The notes beneath the pieces were generated by a model. It was not told where the DNA came from, searched no databases, and saw only the letters and a program-made list of their open reading frames with translations. This document shows, in pieces, positions 1-6,312 of a stretch of 6,312 bases of DNA (its first letter is position 1; each line of letters opens with the position of its first letter). The position numbers were made by a program, and so were the translations under genes. Source of the DNA: Bacteroidota bacterium (GTDB lineage Bacteria > Bacteroidota > Bacteroidia > Bacteroidales > Prolixibacteraceae); the NCBI GenBank assembly GCA_030691295.1, contig JAUYEQ010000354.1, forward strand, positions 1 through 6,312, written 5' to 3'.

Positions 1-1354
1 TTTTTGCGAGGTAATCTTTTCCTGAAAAGGCCAGCAACCGCAATTCGTCCAGTTCCGGAGAAACGCCCGAAGCAATTACACTTCCCTTGTTGACCAAAGT
101 TGGCGGATCAGGATGAATCTCTTTTTCAATGCGCGTACGGATCGATTCACAGGGATTCAGTTGTTCAGCAAAACGTTTCAAATTGGGGCTGTCGGTTTGG
201 CTGCAAATTTCCTTAATTGGTGCAATGGCCTGAAGTGCATGTTTCAACTGCATCACTTCGCGCGGGTTGATGCGCACAACTGCAACCTTTGAGATAATGC
301 GTTCCAGATCACCCACCTGACGAATGTGTTCTTCAAGGTTTTCCTTCAGACTTTCATCTTTCACAAGATATTCCACCACATTGAGTCGGTTGTTGATGGC
401 TGCAATTTCTTTCAGCGGCAGGGCAATCCAGCGTTTCAGCAAACGGGCGCCCATCGGCGAAATCGTTTTATCAATCACCTGAACCAGTGTTTTTGCCCCT
501 TCGTTGATCGAGTTAAAAAGCTCCAGGTTGCGGATCGTGAAACGGTCGAGCCAAACGTATTTGTCTTCTTCGATGCGCGACAAACTGACAATGTGCTTCG
601 TCTGGTGGTGTTGGGTCAAATCGAGGTAATGCAGAATCGCGCCGGAAGCGATGATCCCATAATTCAACTCGTGCACCCCAAAACCTTTGAGCGACTTGGT
701 TTCGAAATGCCGCATCAACCGGTCATTGGCAGCTTCTTCGGTATAAACCCAGTCGTCCTGCGAAAAAGTATAGTATTTTCCCCCAAACAAAGAGGTAAAA
801 TCGGCGCCTTTCCCTTTTTGATACAAAACTTCCTTGGGTTGAAACGAGCTAAGCAATTTATCGATGTATTCGAAGGAACCTTCTGCTGTGAGAAATTCGC
901 CGGTCGAAATATCCAGAAAGGCAATTCCTGCCAATTTTTTATCGAAATGTACCGAAGCCAAAAAGTTGTTTTCACGGTGCTCCAGAATATTGTCGTTGTA
1001 TGAAACGCCGGGAGTTACCAACTCGGTTATGCCCCGTTTGACAATATTTTTAGTCATTTTAGGGTCTTCCAGTTGCTCGCAAATGGCTACGCGTGCACCT
1101 GAACGAACCAACTTCGGAAGATAGGTATCCAACGCATGATATGGAAAACCTGCCAGCTCAACATAGCTGGCCGATCCGTTGGCGCGACGGGTGAGCGTGA
1201 TGCCCAGAATACCCGATGCGCGAATGGCATCTTCGCCGAAAGTTTCATAAAAATCGCCAACGCGGAACAATAAAATGGCATCAGGATGTACTGCTTTGAC
1301 AGCATTGTACTGCTTCATCAAAGGAGTTTCGGCATATTTTGAAGTAGTGCTCAA
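1..1354 (-). CDS. mutS: DNA mismatch repair protein MutS, N-terminal part (cut by left window edge)
   Basis: MutS binds mispaired or unpaired bases in DNA and starts mismatch repair. About 451 residues are visible and I read them through with no stop or frameshift. The mismatch-binding domain is at about residues 10-125. Its motif GDFYETF carries F35 and E37, the pair equivalent to the base-wedging F36 and E38 of E. coli. A connector domain follows ([14 protein letters not shown], 142-155). The core/lever domain begins near 270 with RNLELFNS and GARLLKRWI, and the frame leaves the window at [18 protein letters not shown]. The Walker ATPase and the dimerisation end lie outside. I chose TTG at 1354 as start because it keeps the conserved ETPLMKQY segment; the first ATG, at 1318, would begin inside it. 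There is no clear Shine-Dalgarno sequence. The gene follows the DUF4105 gene by 57 bp and has its own -7-like promoter. Identity is near certain; the start is less so. Confidence 0.96.
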   Translation of the reverse strand, partial: MSTTSKYAETPLMKQYNAVKAVHPDAILLFRVGDFYETFGEDAIRASGILGITLTRRANGSASYVELAGFPYHALDTYLPKLVRSGARVAICEQLEDPKMTKNIVKRGITELVTPGVSYNDNILEHRENNFLASVHFDKKLAGIAFLDISTGEFLTAEGSFEYIDKLLSSFQPKEVLYQKGKGADFTSLFGGKYYTFSQDDWVYTEEAANDRLMRHFETKSLKGFGVHELNYGIIASGAILHYLDLTQHHQTKHIVSLSRIEEDKYVWLDRFTIRNLELFNSINEGAKTLVQVIDKTISPMGARLLKRWIALPLKEIAAINNRLNVVEYLVKDESLKENLEEHIRQVGDLERIISKVAVVRINPREVMQLKHALQAIAPIKEICSQTDSPNLKRFAEQLNPCESIRTRIEKEIHPDPPTLVNKGSVIASGVSPELDELRLLAFSGKDYLAK

Positions 1355-1378
1355 TGTTCTGAATTTTTTAAAGAAACA

Positions 1379-1386
1379 CAAAGATA
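1379..1386 (-). promoter_or_regulatory. Candidate Bacteroidota -7 promoter element for mutS
   Basis: The minus strand reads TATCTTTG, an exact match to the Bacteroidota -7 consensus TAnnTTTG. It lies in the short gap between the DUF4105 gene and mutS. Transcription would start near 1373, about 20 bases before the proposed TTG start at 1354. The -33 TTTG element is poor: only a TTTT about 18 bases upstream, near 1405-1408. This is a motif match only. Confidence 0.45.
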
Positions 1387-1410
1387 AGTTTTAAAGGCAG
1401 GTTTAAAAGG

Positions 1411-2568
1411 TTACTTACTTTCCTGCATCAAATTCACCGCAACCCGAACAAGCATAGTCAGAATAATAAAGTAAACCGCGAAATTGAACTGCTGCCCAAC
1501 AACAAAAGAAAGAAGTAAAAGTGCTCCGGCAAACCAAAAATAGATTCGGGTTTTGGGTCTCCATTTTTTATACTTCCAGATAAATGCAAAAATCAGGTTA
1601 AGCGGAAAAGCCCACAAAAGGTTAAAATTGGGACTCATAGCAGGATGCTCCGAATACAAGGTAAACCAGCCAATGATTAATCCGGCAATGCCCGTCAGGC
1701 CAAACAGCCAGTAATCGAGCCAGTCGGTTTTTGTTTTCCGGAGAAACCCACGAACTGAAATTCCGGTAACCAACAGAAAAAGCAGACCAAAAACAATTGC
1801 CGGCCATTGCAAATCCGATACGAGCTTGGTATTTGGATATTCAGCAAGCGTGCGGGTTTCAAGTACCAAATGTTGTACATTTCCATCGATGGTTATTTCG
1901 GCATTGGCAAACTGGGCTTGCAGGTATTCGGGCAAAAACATTTGTCCGTAGGCAGAAACCGGCTGATCTGCTTTTTTGCCAACCAGTAAATCGATGCCCA
2001 GGTCAATCCACCGAAATGAATGATGAAATTCCTTTATCAGGTCGCGGTATGTTTTTGTTGGGTGATCCTCAGTAAAACGAACAGTTCCTCCGACATTTCG
2101 TTCAATCATATCGCGCACGCGGGTGGCGCAATTGTCCATGAAAAAGTTGTAGCGGTATTCGCGGTTTTCAGGTTTGGCATTCTCAAGCAACGCCCGAAAA
2201 AGTTTGATTTTTCCTTCAGGAGAAAGATTGAGTACCTGCTCGTAAACACTGCGTTTATCTGCTTCATATTCAGGAATAAAACTACTGAACTTCTGCCCAA
2301 CCATCAGGTAATCGGTTTGCCCTTTTGCAAAGCGGTAAATAAAATTGGGCGATTCGAAACTGAAAATTCCGTAATTAAACACAGCATCAAGTCCGGTGGA
2401 CGGATCATTCACCCGGATAGCCGTATGCCCGTAAATCGAATAAACATCTGTTCCCGGATTACAGGTCAGGATACTCACAGTCGCTTCCGGACTCAACGAT
2501 TGTGAGTGAACTTCGGGCTGAAAAATCAGGAATGAAAGGAAAATAAGGAGAAAAATACGCATTTGCAT
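1411..2568 (-). CDS. DUF4105 domain membrane protein with signal peptide
   Basis: This is a 385-residue protein of unknown function from a family common in Bacteroidota. I start it at ATG 2568 (MQMRIFLLIF). The frame stays open to an ATG at 2652, but that extension would be hydrophilic, would precede the signal peptide, and would cover a promoter-like site. Residues 1-22 form a signal peptide ending VHS before QS. The DUF4105 domain follows, with LTCNPG (C36), YGHTAIRV (H48), FNYGIFSF and FMDNCATR (C147). After about residue 255 come some five hydrophobic spans (about 255-273, 284-305, 315-331, 341-357 and 361-380), so the N-terminal domain probably faces the periplasm. A histidine followed by an Asn-Cys pair recalls circularly permuted NlpC/P60-type cysteine enzymes, which is inference only. 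An alternative start is ATG 2562. The family call is firm; the function is unknown. Confidence 0.85.
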   Translation of the reverse strand: MQMRIFLLIFLSFLIFQPEVHSQSLSPEATVSILTCNPGTDVYSIYGHTAIRVNDPSTGLDAVFNYGIFSFESPNFIYRFAKGQTDYLMVGQKFSSFIPEYEADKRSVYEQVLNLSPEGKIKLFRALLENAKPENREYRYNFFMDNCATRVRDMIERNVGGTVRFTEDHPTKTYRDLIKEFHHSFRWIDLGIDLLVGKKADQPVSAYGQMFLPEYLQAQFANAEITIDGNVQHLVLETRTLAEYPNTKLVSDLQWPAIVFGLLFLLVTGISVRGFLRKTKTDWLDYWLFGLTGIAGLIIGWFTLYSEHPAMSPNFNLLWAFPLNLIFAFIWKYKKWRPKTRIYFWFAGALLLLSFVVGQQFNFAVYFIILTMLVRVAVNLMQESK

Positions 2569-2586
2569 AACCGAATATTTTGGTTC

Positions 2587-2594
2587 TAAAGATA
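2587..2594 (-). promoter_or_regulatory. Candidate -7 promoter element for the DUF4105 gene
   Basis: The minus strand reads TATCTTTA, seven of eight positions of TAnnTTTG. Transcription would begin near 2581, about 13 bases before ATG 2568. This supports 2568 over the longer open frame from 2652. I see no convincing -33 element. Confidence 0.35.
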
Positions 2595-2654
2595 GCGGTT
2601 TTACATTTACTATCTCGGATGATAATGTAACGTGTTTTGATTTGCCTTCCATGC

Positions 2655-2689
2655 AAAAGCCCCCTTCCGGTGAACCGAAAGAGGGCTTT
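2655..2689 (-). terminator. Rho-independent terminator of groS-groL
   Basis: A 15-bp inverted repeat has arms 2656-2670 and 2675-2689 around a four-base loop. In minus-strand RNA the two non-Watson-Crick positions (2663/2682 and 2667/2678) become G-U wobbles, so the stem is continuous; in plus-strand RNA they would be C-A mismatches. The minus-strand stem runs from AAAGCCC to GGGCTTT and ends in UUUU at 2658-2655. It begins 36 bases after the groL stop and lies before the DUF4105 promoter, so it isolates the chaperonin operon from the next gene. Confidence 0.85.
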
Positions 2690-2725
2690 AAAATATATAT
2701 ATTAAATTGAAGGGTATGCCGGATA

Positions 2726-4378
<1,653 letters not shown>

Positions 4379-4396
4379 TTAATCGTTGTTAATCAA

Positions 4397-4678
4397 TTAC
4401 TCTGCAACAAATAATACATCGGTCTGAGACATCAACAGGTAATCAGTTCCGTCAATGTTTAACTCGGTACCCGAATATTTTCCGTAGAATACCATATCGC
4501 CAACACTGATTTCCATTGGTTCGTCTTTTTTAGGAGAACCAACCAGAACAACTTTACCAACTTGTGGTTTTTCTTTTGCCGAATCAGGAATAATGATTCC
4601 GCTTGCTGTTTTCTTTTCAGCTTCCTTGGGTTGTACAAGAACTTTACCTGCAAGGATTTTTCCTTTTAAATCTGCCAT
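4397..4678 (-). CDS. groS: Co-chaperonin GroES (Hsp10)
   Basis: GroES is the seven-subunit lid that closes the GroEL chamber and helps coordinate ATP-driven folding in the cytosol. The 93 residues match the family length. KILAGKVLVQP opens the protein. The mobile loop at about 19-34 (EAEKKTASGIIIPDSA) carries the hydrophobic tripeptide I28-I29-I30 that docks on the GroEL apical domain. VGKVVLVG, VGDMVFYGKYSGTE and a LLMSQTDVLFVAE end follow the usual order. The start is fixed by MADLKGKI; upstream is AT-rich and lacks a Shine-Dalgarno sequence. It is first in the operon, with groL 30 bp downstream. There is no CIRCE operator upstream, so HrcA control is not indicated. Confidence 0.98.
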   Translation of the reverse strand: MADLKGKILAGKVLVQPKEAEKKTASGIIIPDSAKEKPQVGKVVLVGSPKKDEPMEISVGDMVFYGKYSGTELNIDGTDYLLMSQTDVLFVAE

Positions 4679-4712
4679 TTTTTAATTATTTAATTGGTTT
4701 GACTTTTAAACT

Positions 4713-4799
4713 TTATTTTTTTTGACACCATTCGTTAGCAGATACTATGCCAAAGCCAATAGTGCCAAAATTCAGGAATGCCAATGGACATTTTTTCAT
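4713..4799 (-). CDS. Possible 28-residue small ORF in the groES leader
   Basis: An ATG at 4799 opens a 28-codon frame ending in TAA, 34 bp before the groS start and on the same strand. The peptide begins MKKCPLAF and ends NEWCQKK: a hydrophobic, Gly/Phe-rich centre between two lysine pairs, with one cysteine next to each pair. No Shine-Dalgarno sequence precedes it. I recognise no family. It could be a leader peptide, a small membrane peptide or a chance open frame; at this length chance is the default explanation. Confidence 0.2.
   Translation of the reverse strand: MKKCPLAFLNFGTIGFGIVSANEWCQKK
4749..4784. repeat. Four GCCAA repeats in the groES upstream region
   Basis: GCCAA occurs on the plus strand at 4749, 4755, 4764 and 4780 (TTGGC on the minus strand), within 36 bp of otherwise AT-rich spacer. 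Spacings of 6, 9 and 16 are irregular. The copies lie inside the possible small ORF, where some encode its Phe-Gly and Ile-Gly steps. They might instead be protein-binding half-sites. Only the repeats themselves are seen. Confidence 0.4.
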
Positions 4800-4861
4800 T
4801 TTAATCTTGAACCATTGAATCCTCACGCAGCTAACTACCTGAAATAAAAGTGACTTAAAGT

Positions 4862-4891
4862 ATTTTAGATTGCTGTCATTTTGCGTGTCAA
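4862..4891 (-). promoter_or_regulatory. Candidate sigma70-like promoter for groS-groL
   Basis: The minus strand carries TTGACA (4891-4886), an 18-base spacer and TAAAAT (4867-4862), close to the classic -35/-10 pair. Transcription would start near 4855, giving a leader of about 177 bases to groS. Bacteroidota primary sigma factor usually prefers TTTG and TAnnTTTG instead, and I found no good match to those in the gap, so this assignment is tentative. Confidence 0.3.
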
Positions 4892-4899
4892 CCTGTCAG
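4873..4899. repeat. Three closely spaced TGTCA direct repeats
   Basis: TGTCA occurs at 4874, 4886 and 4894, with the first and third copies extended to CTGTCA. All face the same way and lie about 200 bp upstream of groS, overlapping the TTGACA of the candidate promoter. A fourth copy in inverted orientation (TGACA) is at 4723-4727. Such clustering could be a regulator site for the chaperonin operon; the binding protein, if any, is unknown. Confidence 0.4.
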
Positions 4900-4913
4900 T
4901 TTTGTGCAAATCC

Positions 4914-4957
4914 GGCCTTCGACTGAGCTCAGGCAACTCCTTCGACGGGCGTTCGAC
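4914..4957. repeat. TTCGAC repeat cluster with perfect palindrome (REP-like)
   Basis: TTCGAC occurs at 4918, 4941 and 4952; the first two are extended to CCTTCGAC (4916-4923 and 4939-4946). CTGAGCTCAG at 4923-4932 is a perfect 10-bp palindrome joined to the first copy. The patch is more GC-rich than the flanking spacer and sits just past the apbE stop. The combination TTCGACTnnGCTCAG resembles short dispersed extragenic repeats seen in many bacterial genomes (recollection, not checked). It might also serve as a weak apbE 3' end, although there is no strong hairpin with a T-run. Confidence 0.5.
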
Positions 4958-4967
4958 TTCAGAGGCG

Positions 4968-5975
4968 CTAATCTTGTTTTACAATCAATTTCTCCATTCC
5001 TTCTGAAAAGAAAACGACATAGTCGCCTTGTGCGTTGCTGTAAACAAAATAGACATCGATATCCTTAAGTTTCGGCAACAATTCCATGCTTTTTTCAACA
5101 CCCAGCACCATAAATGCAGTGGCATAAGCATCGGCAGTCATTGCGTCGTCGCAAACAACTGTTGCACTCAGCAGCGTATTCCTGGCTGGAAACCCGGTTT
5201 TAGGATCGATTGTGTGCGAATATTTCACACCGTCTTCAACAAAAAACTTACGGTAATTTCCAGAAGTCGCCAGCGATTTATTGTTGATTTCAATGATTGC
5301 CTGAAGTTCATTTCCCGGCATCATATTTCCATCCGAAGGTTTATCTATACCTATTCGCCAGAATATATCTTTTGCATTGGTGCCTTTTCCGCGTACCTCG
5401 CCACCAATTTCAACCAGGTAATTTTTTATGCCTTTGCTTTTGAAAAAATCACACACTACATCAACAGAATAACCTTGTGCAATGGCGTTTACGTCTATTT
5501 TCACGCCAGAGTATTTCTTGATAACCTTGCGACCTTCCAGTTTAACCTTTTCCATTCCGACATATTGCAACAGGCTGTCGATGTATGCCGAATCGTGTTT
5601 TGCCACCGGACCATCACCAAAACCCCAGGCCCGTGCAACAGGGCCAACTGTAATGTCAAATGCTCCTCCTGAAATGGCATTCACTTCGGCGGACTTCTTG
5701 AATACTTCCACAAACCAATCGTCGGCTTCTACAGTTGCATCATTGTTATTGATTCTGGAAATAATAGAAGTGGAATCATACGATGAAAGAGATTTGTCAA
5801 ACGCTTTCAGGATAGAATCAATCGCCTGAGCGTAATATTCATTGCTTGAGTTTTCGTAGGTGATGTTGTAGGTCGTACCTTGGGCAAACCCTGAGATTTT
5901 TACATACTCGCTTTTTTTTGTCTGACAGGAAGCAAGGATCAGAATTGAGACAAGTGATATTAGAATGAATTTCAT
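4968..5975 (-). CDS. apbE: FAD:protein FMN transferase (ApbE family lipoprotein)
   Basis: ApbE attaches FMN, taken from FAD, covalently to a threonine or serine of exported or membrane proteins such as NqrB/NqrC or RnfG/RnfD subunits. The 335 residues match the family. The signal peptide ends in a lipobox, LAS before C17, so the mature enzyme should be a membrane-anchored, outward-facing lipoprotein. Family motifs in order are QGTTYNI (32-38), SYDSTSIISRIN (65-76), GAFDITVGP (104-112), DVNAIAQGYSVD (161-172), EIGGEVRGKG (189-198), LATSGNYR (235-242) and SHTIDPKTGFP (253-263). The Mg-binding segment DAMTADAYATA follows at 277-287. NAIAQG stands where many homologues have GGIAKG. No flavinylated partner gene is visible here. 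It is the last gene before the groES gap and is divergent from the membrane gene at 6143. Confidence 0.97.
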   Translation of the reverse strand: MKFILISLVSILILASCQTKKSEYVKISGFAQGTTYNITYENSSNEYYAQAIDSILKAFDKSLSSYDSTSIISRINNNDATVEADDWFVEVFKKSAEVNAISGGAFDITVGPVARAWGFGDGPVAKHDSAYIDSLLQYVGMEKVKLEGRKVIKKYSGVKIDVNAIAQGYSVDVVCDFFKSKGIKNYLVEIGGEVRGKGTNAKDIFWRIGIDKPSDGNMMPGNELQAIIEINNKSLATSGNYRKFFVEDGVKYSHTIDPKTGFPARNTLLSATVVCDDAMTADAYATAFMVLGVEKSMELLPKLKDIDVYFVYSNAQGDYVVFFSEGMEKLIVKQD

Positions 5976-6142
5976 TTAACTGTTTTGTTATGATATTTAT
6001 ACTGATATTTCAGAAACCGTAAAATTAAAACTTATAATTTAGTAAATTGCGGATAGGTTTTTAAACTGAACAATTATTTCCGTCATTCTCAAAAGGTTTA
6101 ACTAAATTTGGATACCAAAATAGCTTAATTCATTCGAAGCAG
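5976..6142. other. Divergent intergenic region between apbE and the 6143 gene
   Basis: This 167-bp AT-rich spacer must hold both start regions. On the plus strand there is an exact TAnnTTTG element at 6103-6110. On the minus strand the best apbE candidate is TAAGTTTT at 6034-6027, seven of eight positions, with no clear -33 partner. No hairpin, repeat or small gene was seen. Confidence 0.6.
6103..6110 (+). promoter_or_regulatory. Candidate Bacteroidota -7 promoter element for the 6143 gene
   Basis: TAAATTTG exactly matches TAnnTTTG and lies 32 bases before the ATG at 6143, predicting a leader of roughly 25 bases. The upstream partner is weak: TTTC at 6077-6080 in place of TTTG, with 22 bases between. 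Confidence 0.45.
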
Positions 6143-6312
6143 ATGAAACGGTCACGATTAGATATCAAGCGCTTGATCATTGTGTTGTTTTTCGCAACCG
6201 TTGCCATTACAATTGCCTCACTTACCATCGGAAGAGATATTTACAGACACAACGAGAGTGGTTTGTTGTCTTTTGCCATTGTCAATTTCGCGGGGTATTT
6301 GTTTTTCCTGTT
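6143..6312 (+). CDS. Predicted membrane protein, N-terminal fragment (cut by right window edge)
   Basis: Fifty-six codons are open from ATG 6143 to the window end without a stop. The protein starts MKRSRLDIKR, a basic cytoplasmic-type end. A hydrophobic span follows at about residues 11-30 (LIIVLFFATVAITIASLTIG). A short polar loop (RDIYRHNESG) leads into a second hydrophobic stretch (LLSFAIVNFAGYLFFL) that runs off the edge. It is therefore probably a multi-pass inner-membrane protein; no function can be assigned from this part. Support comes from the well-placed -7 element upstream. Only a weak purine stretch (GAAG) precedes the start codon. Confidence 0.75.
   Translation, partial: MKRSRLDIKRLIIVLFFATVAITIASLTIGRDIYRHNESGLLSFAIVNFAGYLFFL

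Noticed and set aside
326..1003. A 225-codon open frame on the plus strand
   Set aside because: It is antisense to mutS, whose reading frame I followed without a break through this interval. The Phe-rich composition is what a complement of coding sequence gives.
2020..2505. A 161-codon plus-strand open frame
   Set aside because: It lies opposite the DUF4105 domain, which has clear family motifs on the minus strand.
2569..2652. N-terminal extension of the DUF4105 protein to ATG 2652
   Set aside because: It would place a hydrophilic stretch ahead of the signal peptide, would begin at the edge of the groESL terminator, and would cover the promoter-like TATCTTTA.
4729..4769. CIRCE (HrcA) operator upstream of groES
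   Set aside because: Minus-strand TTGGCACTA and ATCTGCTAA loosely resemble the half-sites, but they are 16 rather than 9 bases apart and several positions differ.
4749..4769. Sigma54 -24/-12 promoter on the minus strand (TTGGCAC with a following GC)
   Set aside because: The distance from GG to the next GC is 8 or 14 bases rather than the required 10.
5028..5672. A 214-codon plus-strand open frame
   Set aside because: It is fully antisense to apbE, which has all its motifs in order.

Overview
The window looks like ordinary chromosomal DNA of a Bacteroidota bacterium, probably Bacteroidales/Marinilabiliales-like (inference). The support is a DUF4105 gene of the type typical of that phylum, a Bacteroidota-style MutS N-terminus (ETPLMKQY, then [11 protein letters not shown]), start codons with no clear Shine-Dalgarno sequence, and matches to the Bacteroidota -7 promoter element TAnnTTTG in the right places.

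Layout. All complete genes lie on the minus strand, so transcription runs from right to left. From right to left they are: apbE (4968-5975), a lipoprotein flavin transferase; a 289-bp gap; the chaperonin operon groS-groL (4397-4678 and 2726-4366), closed by a terminator hairpin at 2656-2689; a DUF4105 membrane/secreted protein (1411-2568); and mutS (from 1354 leftward), cut by the window edge after about 451 residues. Diverging from apbE across 167 bp is the first 56 codons of a plus-strand membrane protein (6143 onward), cut by the right edge.

Function. GroES and GroEL form one folding machine and are clearly one operon. The other genes look like independent housekeeping units: mismatch repair, covalent flavinylation of exported proteins, and an uncharacterised envelope protein. 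Shared strand is the only link I see between them.

The least explained stretch is the 4679-4967 gap upstream of groS. It holds a cluster of TTCGAC repeats around a perfect palindrome, three closely spaced TGTCA repeats that overlap a sigma70-like promoter pair, four GCCAA repeats, and a 28-codon open frame. Together these would give groESL an unusually long leader. They are candidates, not proven elements. I found no mobile element, CRISPR array, tRNA or rRNA, and no convincing unknown multi-gene system.
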